A stretch of 64,000 nucleotides of DNA from Thermoleophilia bacterium (GCA_020848615.1 JADLHW010000011.1:1-64000); one strand, 5' to 3'; shown: positions 42,211-51,238, counted from the stretch's first letter. Notes: generated by a model from the letters alone, not told the origin. Translations and numbers: made by a program.

Positions 42211-42507
42211 TCAGGCGGCCGGGTCGCCCGCGCCGGTCTCGCGCTTGGTGAGGTCCAGCACCGCGTCGTAGATGCGGTCCAGGCCGTCCGGGGACACGGG
42301 GCCGCGGTTCGCCCCCTGCAGGTAGGAGTGCATCCAGCGCTCCCGCTCGGGGTCGACGAACGGGATGCCCTGCGAGGTCTTGTAGTCGCGCAGGCGCCTG
42401 ACCAGGGTGACCCGCTGGTTCAGCAGCGTGAGCAGCTTGAGGTCGGTGTCGATGATCGCGTCGCGCATCTGGCGCACGACGTATTCGACGTTGGGGTCCG
42501 TCGCCAC
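42211..42507 (-). CDS. Chorismate mutase (AroQ type)
   Basis: A 98-residue single-domain enzyme for conversion of chorismate to prephenate, on the route to Phe and Tyr. The all-helical AroQ pattern is present: RDAIIDTDLKLLTLLNQRVTL split as RDAIIDTDLKL and NQRVTL, then RRLRDYKTSQGIPFVDPERE, with the catalytic Arg and Lys positions kept. The GTG start sits seven bases after TACCGT, suggesting a leaderless mRNA. It stands alone, away from other aromatic genes. Confidence 0.87.
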   Translation of the reverse strand: MATDPNVEYVVRQMRDAIIDTDLKLLTLLNQRVTLVRRLRDYKTSQGIPFVDPERERWMHSYLQGANRGPVSPDGLDRIYDAVLDLTKRETGAGDPAA

Positions 42508-42514
42508 GCCGCGG

Positions 42515-42520
42515 ACGGTA
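42515..42520 (-). promoter_or_regulatory. Leaderless -10 (TACCGT) for chorismate mutase
   Basis: On the minus strand TACCGT ends seven bases before the GTG at 42507, and no ribosome site is present. Confidence 0.4.
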
Positions 42521-42563
42521 CCAGGCGGCCCCCGCCCGGGTGGCCCGGATCCCGGCACCGGGC

Positions 42564-42569
42564 TACGCT
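42564..42569 (+). promoter_or_regulatory. Candidate -10 (TACGCT) for tatA-tatC
   Basis: TACGCT matches TANNNT and would give a leader of about 25 bases before the tatA TTG at 42601. Confidence 0.35.
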
Positions 42570-42600
42570 ACGGGCTCACCGACCCGGGACGGCATCCGCG

Positions 42601-42900
42601 TTGATCGACTTCTCCCCCATCCAGATCCTCATCGTGCTGGCGATCGCCCTCATCGTGTTCGGGCCGCGCAAGCTGCCGGAGATGGCGAAGAGCGTGGGCA
42701 AGGGCGTCCGCGAGTTCAAGGCCAGCATCTCGATGGACGAGCCGCCGCGGGCGGCCGAGCCGCGGGCGACGGCCACCGCCGGCGAGCCGGTGACGGCCAC
42801 CGAGCCCGCCGAGGCCTCCCCCGGGGACGAGGACGGGGACGGGGACGTCCTCGAGGGCGTGCTGCTCCCGGGTGACGAGCAGCCCCCGGACGCGCGCTAG
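42601..42900 (+). CDS. tatA: Twin-arginine translocase subunit TatA
   Basis: A 99-residue protein: one N-terminal membrane helix (5-20), the FGPRKLPEMAKSVGKGVREF amphipathic helix with the FGP hinge, and a long acidic tail (GDEDGDGDVLEG). The conserved N-terminus needs a start at TTG 42601; no ATG or GTG lies nearby in frame. It is followed by tatC after six bases. No tatB is present, as in minimal TatAC systems. Confidence 0.92.
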   Translation: MIDFSPIQILIVLAIALIVFGPRKLPEMAKSVGKGVREFKASISMDEPPRAAEPRATATAGEPVTATEPAEASPGDEDGDGDVLEGVLLPGDEQPPDAR

Positions 42901-42906
42901 CCCCTC

Positions 42907-43713
42907 GTGCCGAGGCTGCCCCTCGGGCTGCGGACCATCGGGTCCCACGAGCGCCTCTCGGTGGTCGACCACCTGGAGGAGCTCCGCCGCCGCATCCTGG
43001 TGTCGCTGGTCACCCTGGTGGCGGCGTTCGCGATCACGTTCGTGCTGCGTGAGCACATCGTCGACCTGCTCAAGCAGCCCCTGCCCGCGGAGTACGAGGA
43101 CCGCGGCCTCATCACCCTGTCGCCCACCGAGCCGTTCTTCACCATCCTGAAGGTCTGCATCTGGACGGCGATCCTGCTGGCGCTCCCGGTGTGGCTGTAC
43201 CAGCTGTACGCGTTCGTCGTCCCGGCCGTGGCGGATCAGAGCCGGCGGCGGATGCTCGCGGTGGTCGCGGGCGTGAGCACCCTGTTCGTCGGGGGCGTGG
43301 CGTTCGGGTTCTTCGTGGTCCTGCCCGTCGCGCTGCAGTTCTTCCTGAACTTCGGCGACGACCTGTTCAGCACCCAGATCCGCGCCGGCGAGTACTTCGG
43401 GTTCGCCACGACCCTGCTGCTGGCCTCGGGCCTGGTGTTCGAGGTGCCCGTCGCCATGCTGGCCTTCGCGCGGATGGGTGTCGTCACCGCCCAGGTCTAC
43501 CGGCGGCAGTGGCGCATCGCGGTGGTGATCATCGCGGCCGTCGCGGCGCTGCTGCCCGGCGGCGACCCGCTGAGCATGATGCTGCTGATGGCGCCGATGC
43601 TGGTGCTGTACGTCTTCGGGATCTGGCTGTCGTCGATGTTCGGCGGCACGCCGATCTGGGACCGCGCCACCTGGACCGAGGGCGGGGAGCCGGAGGGCGG
43701 CTCCCCCTCCTAG
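42907..43713 (+). CDS. tatC: Twin-arginine translocase subunit TatC
   Basis: A 268-residue six-span receptor for twin-arginine signal peptides. The conserved N-terminus VVDHLEELRRRI with the key Glu residues, and the loop FVVPAVADQSRRR, are present; the membrane spans follow the TatC pattern. GTG start. The TAG stop shares CTAG with the stop of the convergent ABC ATPase gene. Confidence 0.96.
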   Translation: MPRLPLGLRTIGSHERLSVVDHLEELRRRILVSLVTLVAAFAITFVLREHIVDLLKQPLPAEYEDRGLITLSPTEPFFTILKVCIWTAILLALPVWLYQLYAFVVPAVADQSRRRMLAVVAGVSTLFVGGVAFGFFVVLPVALQFFLNFGDDLFSTQIRAGEYFGFATTLLLASGLVFEVPVAMLAFARMGVVTAQVYRRQWRIAVVIIAAVAALLPGGDPLSMMLLMAPMLVLYVFGIWLSSMFGGTPIWDRATWTEGGEPEGGSPS

Positions 43714-44636
43714 CCCTCCCGCAGGGAGCGGCCGGTGAGGCGCAGGAACACGTCCTCCAGGGTCGCGCGGCGCGCGGCCTGCAGCTCGCCGCCGATCCCG
43801 GCGGCCCGCAGGCGGGCGTGCAGCGCCTCCGCGTCGTCCCCGGCGAGCTGCACCAGGTCGCCCTCCACCTGGATCCCGGCGTCCGCGAGGTCGGGAAGGG
43901 CCCGTAGGCGGGCGATGTCGGCGGGTCCCATGCGCAGCTCCAGCACCTCGCGGCCCACCTCCGCGCGGATGAGGCCGGCGGGGCGTCCCTCACGCACGAC
44001 GTGGCCGTGGTCCATCACCACGAGCCGGTCGCACAGCTGCTCCGCCTCGTCCATGTAGTGGGTGGTGAGGACGAGGGTGACGCCGCGGCGCCGCAGCTCG
44101 CGCAGGCGCTCCCACACGACGTGCCGGGCCTGGGGATCCAGGCCCGTGGTGGGCTCGTCCAGCAGCACGAGCTCCGGCCGGTTCACCAGGGCCCGGGCGA
44201 TCTGCAGGCGCCGCTTCATGCCGCCCGAGAGGCGCTCCACGGCCTCGCCGGCCCGGTCCGCGAGGGCGACGAGCTCGAGCAGCTCGTCGGCACGGGCGCG
44301 CGCCTCCGCCGCCGGAATGGAGAAGTACCGTGCGTACACCAGCAGGTTCTCGCGGACGGTGAGTTCCAGGTCCAGCGTGATTTCCTGGCCCACCACGCCG
44401 ATCCGGTGCTTCAGGGCCCGCGGGGAGTCCGCGGGGTCCAGGCCCAGCACCCGCAGGTCGCCGCCGTCGCGGGGCGACAGGCAGCACAACATGCGCATGG
44501 TGGTGGACTTGCCGGCGCCGTTCGGCCCCAGCAGGCCGAAGCACTCGCCGGTGCGCACCGTGAAGTCGACGGCGTCGACGGCGACGCGCGGGCCGTAGCG
44601 CTTGGTGAGGCCGGCGGCGGCCACGGCGTGGGTCAC
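43710..44636 (-). CDS. ABC transporter ATP-binding protein (DrrA/NodI type)
   Basis: A 308-residue ATPase: Walker A GPNGAGKST (about 36-44), Q-loop VVGQE, signature LSGGMKRRL, Walker B LVLLDEPTTGLDPQ, and the C-terminal DUF4162-like extension ending ATLEDVFLRLTGRSL, as in DrrA-type drug or polysaccharide exporters. No permease gene is beside it in this window. It is the last gene of the minus-strand run and its GTG overlaps the stop of a membrane glycosyltransferase (GTGA), suggesting a link to envelope export. Confidence 0.92.
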   Translation of the reverse strand: MTHAVAAAGLTKRYGPRVAVDAVDFTVRTGECFGLLGPNGAGKSTTMRMLCCLSPRDGGDLRVLGLDPADSPRALKHRIGVVGQEITLDLELTVRENLLVYARYFSIPAAEARARADELLELVALADRAGEAVERLSGGMKRRLQIARALVNRPELVLLDEPTTGLDPQARHVVWERLRELRRRGVTLVLTTHYMDEAEQLCDRLVVMDHGHVVREGRPAGLIRAEVGREVLELRMGPADIARLRALPDLADAGIQVEGDLVQLAGDDAEALHARLRAAGIGGELQAARRATLEDVFLRLTGRSLREG

Positions 44637-46114
44637 CGGGCCTCCGGCACGTCGCGGGGCCACCGCAGGATGGTGGCGGCCCCCACCCTGGCGACCACCT
44701 CGAGCCGGTCCCACGGCACGCGGCCGCGGAACGCGACCCGGAAGCGGCTCCAGTTGGACGGCCAGCCCGGCCGCACGGCGACCGGCGCGTCGATGACGTA
44801 GGCCCCGCGGTGGGCGGCGACGTCGGGCAGGGGGTCCACCACGTCGCGGCGCGCCCGCTCCGCGGACGTGAGGAACGCCGGGTCGTCGGCGTCGGGCACC
44901 CCGAGCCGCCCGTCGGCGAGGTACGCCTGGATCTTCGACATCCAGGTGTGGCTCTCGGCCAGCACCGGCGCCCGGGGCAGGTCGCGCAGCCGGTGGACGA
45001 CCCGGTCCAGGAGGACCACGTCGGTGCCGCGCGCCTCCCGGGCCGGCAGCGGCGCGAGCGCCAGCAGGGCGGCCAGCACCGCGATCGCGGCCGGCGCGGC
45101 CGAGGCCGCCCCGGGCAGCCGCTCGGCGGCGAGCGCCACCAGGATCGCGGCCGGGATGCTGGCCAGCAGCAGGAACCGCGAGGACTTCGCGAGGTTCGGG
45201 AGGGTCCCGAGCTCCAGGTACAGGGCGGCCCACGCGAGCCACGCGGCCGGCAGCAGCGCCCGCCGGTCCCGCCGCACGGCGACCGCCACCACGGCGGCGG
45301 CGACCACGGGCAGCAGCAGGAACAGCATGCTGCGCGGCGCGAGCGCCCCCTCCAGGAGGCGCCGGGCATACGTCTCGCCCCACGACCACGCCTCCACCGG
45401 GTTCCGTGTGCGCGACGCCCCCGCCGTGCCCGTGAGCGGGGCGGTCGGGTCGCCGCCGGCCGCGGCCATCGCCGCCACCGCCAGGAGCGGCCCCGTCGCC
45501 AGGCCCGCGGCACCCCATGCGAGCGCCCTGCGGCCGCCGCCCCATCCGGCGAGCACCACCATGGGCGCCATCACCAGCGCCATCTCACGGGCCGACCAGG
45601 CCATCGCCAGCAGGAGGCCGGCGGCGAACGCCCAGCGCGCCGACCCGCGCCGTGCCCCCAGGGCCGCCCACACCGCCAGCGCGATGAAGGCGGGCATCAC
45701 GGCGTCCGGGCGCAGGCGCGTGGCCATCAGCGCCTCGAGCGGCGTCACGGCGACCACCGCCGCGGCGATCAGGCCGGCCCGGGGACCGGCGAGCCTGCGG
45801 GCCACCAGATGGGCGGCCAGCACGGCCAGCAGCGAGCAGGCGAGCGGCCAGGCCACCGCCGTGACGTCGTCGGCCCCGAACAGCCGGAACAGGCCCGCGA
45901 CGGGCCACAGGAACACGATGCGCGTGCCGAACCACTCGGCCGCGCCCTCGGGGGGGAAGCCGTTGGCGAGGTTCTGCGCCACCTGGACGTAGCGGCCGTC
46001 GTCGCCCAGGTGGGCGAACTGGACGCCGCCGAACGCCCAGATCCGCAGCGCCGCCGCACCGGCGAGGACCGCCAACACGGCGGCGGCCTCCGCCGCGCGG
46101 GCCCGGCGGGTCAT
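44633..46114 (-). CDS. GT-C (ArnT/PMT-like) membrane glycosyltransferase
   Basis: A 493-residue protein with about ten or more hydrophobic segments and the GT-C signature LGDDGRYVQVAQNLANG (Asp38-Asp39) in the first outer loop, followed by RLRPDAVMPAFIAL. Such enzymes use polyprenyl-phosphate sugars to modify envelope molecules. The C-terminal 150 residues form a soluble outer domain. It sits between murJ and the ABC ATPase with ATGA/GTGA overlaps on both sides. Donor and acceptor are unknown. Confidence 0.82.
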   Translation of the reverse strand: MTRRARAAEAAAVLAVLAGAAALRIWAFGGVQFAHLGDDGRYVQVAQNLANGFPPEGAAEWFGTRIVFLWPVAGLFRLFGADDVTAVAWPLACSLLAVLAAHLVARRLAGPRAGLIAAAVVAVTPLEALMATRLRPDAVMPAFIALAVWAALGARRGSARWAFAAGLLLAMAWSAREMALVMAPMVVLAGWGGGRRALAWGAAGLATGPLLAVAAMAAAGGDPTAPLTGTAGASRTRNPVEAWSWGETYARRLLEGALAPRSMLFLLLPVVAAAVVAVAVRRDRRALLPAAWLAWAALYLELGTLPNLAKSSRFLLLASIPAAILVALAAERLPGAASAAPAAIAVLAALLALAPLPAREARGTDVVLLDRVVHRLRDLPRAPVLAESHTWMSKIQAYLADGRLGVPDADDPAFLTSAERARRDVVDPLPDVAAHRGAYVIDAPVAVRPGWPSNWSRFRVAFRGRVPWDRLEVVARVGAATILRWPRDVPEAR

Positions 46115-47676
46115 CCGGCGGGCGCGGGCCTGCGCCGGCGCACCAGGGCCGTCACCGCACCGCCCGCCTCCCGCAGCTCCGGCCGCGCCAGGATCCGCGC
46201 GGCGGCGAGGTACGTGAGCACGCCCAGGGCGACCTTCGCCGCCAGCGGCCACACCAGGGCGAGACCCTTCCGGTGGTCGGTGGGCAGCACCTCGTCGGCC
46301 GCGAGCACCACCACCAGCAGCGGGACCGCGCAGGCCAGCAGGCGCGCCTGCTGGCGCGCCAGGCGCACCGGGCTGAACGCGCCGAAGCGCCGGTCCACGT
46401 ACCAGCCGTAGTGGAGGAGGTTCACGGTGACCCCGATGAGGGTGGCCGCCGCGATCCCCCGCAGGCCGAAGGGGCCGACCAGGACGACGTCCAGGGCGCA
46501 CGTGACGACCACGCTCACGGTGGTGGCCACGAACACCGCGCGCTGGAGGTTCGCCGCGGCCAGGGCGCGGTTGAGGAAGATCGACAGGAAGTTCGCGTAG
46601 ATCGCGAGCGAGTAGAACACCAGCGGCTCCGAGGTGCCGGAGACGCACTCGGGGTTCGTGTCGCACTTGCCGTGGCCGAGCAGCAGCTGGGCCGTCTCCC
46701 GCGAGTAGACCGCCAGCAGGAGCGCCGCCGGGACTCCGACCAGGCCCAGGATCCCGCAGATCCGGTGGATGCCCTTCGCGGCGGCGTCGTCGCGGCCCTG
46801 GGCCACCATCCGCGCCACCAGCGGGAACAGCGGGGTGAGGAAGGGCACCAGGAGCGCGGCGCGCGGGGCCGACCCGAGGCTGTTGGCGTACGCCAGCTGG
46901 GTGACCTTGCCCTCGTCGAGGGTGTTCGCGAGGAACCGGTCGAAGAAGCTGTTGACCTGCTGGATGAGGGAGGCGCCCATCACCGGGACCGCGGCCAGCG
47001 CGACGGCGCCCAGGCGGGGATGCCGGAAGGCGGGCCGCACCCGCTCCTTTCGGGCGACCCGCACGAACTGCGGGAGCTGCAGGAGCACCTGGAAGAGGGC
47101 GCCGATCACCAGGCCCCACGCGGCCGCCTCGATTCCGAGCGACCCCTGGCCGGCGATGACACCCGCCATGATCCCCAGGTTGAACGCGACGCCCACGGCG
47201 GCGGGGACGCCGAACCGGTCGTGGAGCTGCAGCAGGGCCGTGAAGAGGGCCGAGATCCCCTGCAACAGCAGCCCGGGCGCCATGATGCGCACCAGCTCCT
47301 GCGTGAGGACGCCGGTGCGGCCCTCCGCGTCGAACAGCGCCGACGGGACCTCGGGGAAGACCGCGACCAGCGCCGCGAGGAGGATGAGGCCCATCCCCAC
47401 CCACCCGGCGATCGCCCACACCAGGCGCCACGCGGACGCGTTGCCGGCGGTCTCCCGCTCCTGGGAGAAGACCGGGATGACGACGGTGACCAGCGCGTAC
47501 AGCAGGACCGCGCCGACCACGTTCACCAGCAGCAGGGCGTTCATGAACGCGTCGGTGCCGCTGTCCGACCCGTAGTAGCCGGCCAGGACGATCTCACGGC
47601 CCAGGCCCAGGAACCGCGAGAGCAGGCCGAACAGGGCGACCGCGAAGGCCGCGCGGGCGAGGCGCGTGGCGGTCAG
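46111..47676 (-). CDS. murJ: MurJ/MviN-family lipid flippase
   Basis: A 521-residue protein of the MOP superfamily with about 14 membrane spans. The N-terminal signature LFGLLSRFLGLGREIVLA, and later NSFFDRFLAN and ALAAANLQRAVF, match MurJ. It flips lipid II or a related lipid-linked sugar. The conserved N-terminus leaves CTG 47676 as the only reasonable start: it overlaps the upstream stop as CTGA and has GGAAGG seven bases upstream. Given its place in a polysaccharide locus it may be a dedicated flippase rather than the housekeeping MurJ. Confidence 0.92.
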   Translation of the reverse strand: MTATRLARAAFAVALFGLLSRFLGLGREIVLAGYYGSDSGTDAFMNALLLVNVVGAVLLYALVTVVIPVFSQERETAGNASAWRLVWAIAGWVGMGLILLAALVAVFPEVPSALFDAEGRTGVLTQELVRIMAPGLLLQGISALFTALLQLHDRFGVPAAVGVAFNLGIMAGVIAGQGSLGIEAAAWGLVIGALFQVLLQLPQFVRVARKERVRPAFRHPRLGAVALAAVPVMGASLIQQVNSFFDRFLANTLDEGKVTQLAYANSLGSAPRAALLVPFLTPLFPLVARMVAQGRDDAAAKGIHRICGILGLVGVPAALLLAVYSRETAQLLLGHGKCDTNPECVSGTSEPLVFYSLAIYANFLSIFLNRALAAANLQRAVFVATTVSVVVTCALDVVLVGPFGLRGIAAATLIGVTVNLLHYGWYVDRRFGAFSPVRLARQQARLLACAVPLLVVVLAADEVLPTDHRKGLALVWPLAAKVALGVLTYLAAARILARPELREAGGAVTALVRRRRPAPAG

Positions 47677-48956
47677 CGCGCCGCCTTCCGCGGGGTGAAC
47701 GCCGTGAGGGAGCGGACGCCGGTGAGCACCAGGGTGCCCTCCGCCCCGACCGCCGGCGAGTACCGGCCCTCGGGGTGGGTGAACACCACCTCGCCGGTCG
47801 TGACGTCCAGGCCCACGGTGCGCCCCCGGGCCGGGACCCGCGCAAGGGTGGAGTACCAGACGACGTCGCCGATCACCGACGGCGCCCCGGAGATGCGCTC
47901 GCCCGCGTCGTGCGCCCAGCGGACCCGGCCGGTGACGGCGTCCAGCGCGTACAGCCTGCGGTCGTAGCTCCCCACGAACACGGTGCGGCGGGACACGGCC
48001 GCGCTCGAGTAGATGAAGTCGCCGACCACGCGCACCCACGCCACCCGGCCGTCCCGGGCCGACAGCGCGAGCATGCGGCCGTTGACGTTGCCGACGTAGA
48101 CGCGCCCGTAGGCCACCGCGGGGCCGGCGTAGAACCGGCCGGCGTCCCTGAACCTGGGGCCGGGGCTCGTCGTCCGCCACACCTCGCGGCCGTCGCGCTT
48201 CGCGTACGCCGCGACGGTGCCACCGTAGTCGCCCACCACCACGGCGTCGCCGGTCTCGGCGACGCTGCTCTTCACGTCGCCCTTCGCGCGCGCGGTCCAC
48301 ACGATTCTGCGGCTCCGCAGGGAGAACCGCATCACGCGGCCGTCGAGCGTGCCGATGTACACGCCGTCGCCGATCACCAGGGGCGAGCTCTCGCTCGCCG
48401 AGCCGAACCGCTTGCGCCAGCGGATCGCGCCGGTGGCCGGGTCGAGCGCCAGCAGATCCCCGCGGGTGGTGGTGAGAAGGGCCAGTGCGGGGGTCGTGGC
48501 GGGGCCGGAGGCCCCCGGGCGGATGCCGGTGAGCGCGGGCGAGGAGGCCACCGTGCCGCCCAGCCGGGTGCGCCACAGGACACGGCCGGTCACCAGGTCC
48601 ACGGCCATCGCCAGCCCGCGGTTCGTGCCCACGATCACGCGCCCGTCGCCGATGACCGGCGGGAACTCCAGCAGCGACCCGCCGTCCACCCGCCAGGCGC
48701 GCCGGTACGGGGGCCGCAGCGCGAGATCGGGGTTCGCGCGGGAACGGCTCGCATCGAACCCGAACTCCGGCCAGGAGCCGGTGCCGGCGTCCTCCGGGGG
48801 CGCCTCCTGCGGCACGAACCCGCTGGTGCCGCCCTCCACGCTGCCCTCGTCGAACCAGCCGTCCCGCACGGCGAGGCCCGCGAGGCCGAGGCCGCCGACC
48901 ACGACGACCGCGGCGCCGCCCGCGGCGATGAGGACCCGCCTACCGGGCCGGCGCAC
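47673..48956 (-). CDS. PQQ-type beta-propeller protein with N-terminal anchor
   Basis: A 427-residue exported protein. A basic start and hydrophobic helix (about 8-30) anchor it. From about residue 75 on it carries seven or eight PQQ/Pyrrolo-quinoline-like beta-propeller blades (DLVTGRVLWRTRLGG, DPATGAIRWRKRFG, DAVTGRVRWAHDAG). No PQQ-dehydrogenase active site is seen, so it is probably a structural or binding propeller. It shares RRAWRVDGGSLLEFPPV and GRYSPAV with the next gene upstream, its paralogue. The GTG overlaps that gene by 17 bases. Confidence 0.85.
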   Translation of the reverse strand: MRRPGRRVLIAAGGAAVVVVGGLGLAGLAVRDGWFDEGSVEGGTSGFVPQEAPPEDAGTGSWPEFGFDASRSRANPDLALRPPYRRAWRVDGGSLLEFPPVIGDGRVIVGTNRGLAMAVDLVTGRVLWRTRLGGTVASSPALTGIRPGASGPATTPALALLTTTRGDLLALDPATGAIRWRKRFGSASESSPLVIGDGVYIGTLDGRVMRFSLRSRRIVWTARAKGDVKSSVAETGDAVVVGDYGGTVAAYAKRDGREVWRTTSPGPRFRDAGRFYAGPAVAYGRVYVGNVNGRMLALSARDGRVAWVRVVGDFIYSSAAVSRRTVFVGSYDRRLYALDAVTGRVRWAHDAGERISGAPSVIGDVVWYSTLARVPARGRTVGLDVTTGEVVFTHPEGRYSPAVGAEGTLVLTGVRSLTAFTPRKAAR

Positions 48957-50343
48957 GGTACGCGTCGATGGTTCGCACGCCGATCACATAGACGGTGCGT
49001 CCCGCCGCCACGGCCGGCGAGTACCGCCCGTCGTCGCCGCGGAAGCGGACCCGGCCCGTTGCCGTCGCCAGCCCCCAGGTGCGCCTGGCCTGCCCCGGGG
49101 CCGCCAGCACCGCCGTGTAGACGGTGTCGCCCACCACGGTGGCGGAGCCCGAGATGCGCCCGCCCACGGCGAAGCTCCACCGCACCGCGCCGGTGCGGAG
49201 GTCCAGCGCCCGGAAGGCGCCGCCGTAGTCCCCGATGAACACCGTGCCGCGGGCGATGGCGGGGCTCGCGTACACGTAGGCGCCCGTCGCGTGGCGCCAC
49301 AGGATGCCGCCGGTGCGGGCGTCCACGCACACGACCTGGCCGCCCACGTCGCCGATCACGATGCGGTTGCCGCTCACCCCGGGGCCGCCGTACAGGCGGG
49401 CGCCCACGTCGGTGCTCCAGGCGCGACGCCCGGTGCGCGCGTTCACGGCGGTGATCACGCCGGAGTAGTCCCCGAACACCACGTTGGGACCGGCCTTGGC
49501 GGCGCTGCCCTTGATGTCGGCGCCGGCCCGGTACGTCCACCGGGGTTTGCCGTTGCGGAGGTTCAGGGCCGTGAGCGTCCCGTTCCAGGCGCCGAAGTAC
49601 GCGGTGTCCTCGATGACGAGCGGGGAGCTCTCGATGGGGCTCCCGCCGTTCGAGTACTCCCACAGCCGGGTGCCGGTGGTGAGCCGGTACGCGGTGAACA
49701 CCCCGTCCATGGAGGTGATGTACGCGCGGCGCCCGCCGATGGCGGGGGACGACGCGATGTAGCTGCGCCGCTTCTGCGTCCACAGCTGCCGGCCGGTGCG
49801 CGCGTCGATGCCGAACACCCGGCCGGCGTTGTTGCCCACCACCAGCACGCCGTCCTTCACGGCGGGGGGGAACTCCAGCAGGCGCTTGCCGTCGAAGCGC
49901 CACGCCCGGCGCACCGATCCCGCGACGGGGGCCCGCACGTTCGGGTTGAAGCGCGTGCGCTGCGCGTTCACGCCGTACTCCGGGCTCTGCAGGCGCTGGT
50001 CGTACATCCGCACCGTGGCGCGCCGGCCCGTCACGTCCGCTGCGCCGGCCGACCACCCGGTCCTGCGGGCGCGCACCAGCGTGGTCCCCTCCGGCACCGT
50101 CGCGGTGCCGTCCCGGCCGGTCACCAGGCGCTCACCCGTGCGACCCGCCGGCCCCACGGGGGCGACGGTCACGCCGGCGACGGGGGTCCCGAGGTCGCCG
50201 TCGACGACCCGCACGGTGATGCCCGCGGGCTCGGCGGTGGTGGGCGTGGGGGCGGGGTCGTCGCCCCCGCCGCCGCCGCAGCCGGCGAGGCCGGCCGCGA
50301 AGAGGAGCGCGAGGCCCGCCCGGGCGCTACGCCCGGCCCGCAT
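48940..50343 (-). CDS. PQQ-type beta-propeller lipoprotein
   Basis: A 467-residue lipoprotein. Signal peptide with lipobox LAGC (Cys22) followed by a Gly-rich spacer; a carboxypeptidase-regulatory-like (Ig) domain at about 40-115 (GITVRVVDGDLGTPVAGVTV); and a C-terminal propeller (about 130-467) with blades such as DARTGRQLWTQKR and NARTGRRAWSTDVG. It is a paralogue of the downstream gene, which lacks the lipobox. The ATG lies 17 bases inside the end of the Wzz-like gene. A BamB-like role in envelope assembly or a polysaccharide-binding role is possible; neither is shown. Confidence 0.85.
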   Translation of the reverse strand: MRAGRSARAGLALLFAAGLAGCGGGGGDDPAPTPTTAEPAGITVRVVDGDLGTPVAGVTVAPVGPAGRTGERLVTGRDGTATVPEGTTLVRARRTGWSAGAADVTGRRATVRMYDQRLQSPEYGVNAQRTRFNPNVRAPVAGSVRRAWRFDGKRLLEFPPAVKDGVLVVGNNAGRVFGIDARTGRQLWTQKRRSYIASSPAIGGRRAYITSMDGVFTAYRLTTGTRLWEYSNGGSPIESSPLVIEDTAYFGAWNGTLTALNLRNGKPRWTYRAGADIKGSAAKAGPNVVFGDYSGVITAVNARTGRRAWSTDVGARLYGGPGVSGNRIVIGDVGGQVVCVDARTGGILWRHATGAYVYASPAIARGTVFIGDYGGAFRALDLRTGAVRWSFAVGGRISGSATVVGDTVYTAVLAAPGQARRTWGLATATGRVRFRGDDGRYSPAVAAGRTVYVIGVRTIDAYRAPAR

Positions 50344-51166
50344 CGGCTGCGCGGGCCGCGGGGCTCCCCCGCCAGACGAAGGTCGCGAGGATGCCCAGTG
50401 CGAACGCGATGAGGCCGGCGAGCACGATCGACTGGAGCCGCTTGGGGCCGGTGCCGGAGCTGCTCGCCCGCTCCGCCCTGGTGAGCGCCTGCGGGGCCTC
50501 CACCTGGTCGGCCTTGCGCAGCAGCACCTCCTGGTCGGAGGCCTCCTGGCGGGCGTCGTCCAGCTGCTGGACCGCGGAGGTGAGCGCGAGCTGGATGAGG
50601 TCGGCCTGGCCCGTCGGGGCGGACGCCAGGCGCGTGCGCAGCTTCGCGGCGTCCGCGATGAGCCCGTCCACCTCCCTGCGGCTGCGGGCCACCTGGGCCT
50701 CGTAGACCCTCCGGGTGTCCCGGTATGCCTCGCCGACGTCGGCGAGGACGTTGTCCGCGTAGGCGTTCGCGATCTCCACCGCGAGCTTGCGGTTCTTGTC
50801 GGTGGACGTGACGGTGAGGATCGTCGGCAGGTTCCCGGAGGTGCCGCTCACCCGGGGCGCGGTGAGCGTCACGGCGCTCCGCACCCGGCCGGGCGTGGTG
50901 CCCGCGGCGTCCGCGACCTTCCGGACGATCGCATCGCTGTCGAGTGCCAGCGGGGCGACCGTGGGGTTCGTGAACGGCGTCTGCACGGGGACGCCGGCGA
51001 TCGTCGTCGCCTGTCCCAGGTACACCCGCGCGGTGGCCGTGTACTCGGGCGAACGGGCGACGGAGAGGAGGATCCCGACGGCGATGCCGACGACGGTGGC
51101 GATGAGGATGAGCCAGCGGCCGCTCCACGCGACGCGCAGGTAGTCCCGGAGGGTGACGTCGTTCAC
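50327..51166 (-). CDS. Wzz-like chain-length/polysaccharide copolymerase
   Basis: A 279-residue protein with the Wzz layout: short cytoplasmic N-terminus, membrane span (about 20-38), an outer domain that starts YTATARVYLGQ and contains long helices (REVDGLIADAAKLRTRLAS), and a second span near the C-terminus (SIVLAGLIAFALGILATFVW). No tyrosine-kinase domain follows. It controls polymer length in Wzy-dependent systems. The GTG at 51166 lacks a ribosome site and follows TAAAGT by eight bases, so it should be leaderless and start its own transcription unit. Confidence 0.87.
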   Translation of the reverse strand: MNDVTLRDYLRVAWSGRWLILIATVVGIAVGILLSVARSPEYTATARVYLGQATTIAGVPVQTPFTNPTVAPLALDSDAIVRKVADAAGTTPGRVRSAVTLTAPRVSGTSGNLPTILTVTSTDKNRKLAVEIANAYADNVLADVGEAYRDTRRVYEAQVARSRREVDGLIADAAKLRTRLASAPTGQADLIQLALTSAVQQLDDARQEASDQEVLLRKADQVEAPQALTRAERASSSGTGPKRLQSIVLAGLIAFALGILATFVWRGSPAARAADAGRA

Positions 51167-51174
51167 GGTCGGCG

Positions 51175-51180
51175 ACTTTA
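51175..51180 (-). promoter_or_regulatory. Leaderless -10 (TAAAGT) for the Wzz-like gene
   Basis: On the minus strand TAAAGT ends exactly eight bases before the GTG at 51166. It lies just downstream of a 13-bp hairpin and of repeat copy B, which occupy the -15 to -180 region. Confidence 0.5.
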
Positions 51181-51185
51181 CTTGA

Positions 51186-51215
51186 GAACTCCCGGGGCGG
51201 TTGCCCCGGGAGTTC
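51186..51215. terminator. Perfect 13-bp hairpin between the two polysaccharide units
   Basis: GAACTCCCGGGGC (51186-51198) and GCCCCGGGAGTTC (51203-51215) pair perfectly with a GGTT loop. On the minus strand it can end transcription of the genes from 64000 to 51431 just before the Wzz promoter. No T-run follows. It could instead be an operator. Confidence 0.55.
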
Positions 51216-51238
51216 CCAATGGCTTCCCGTTGCCAGCT

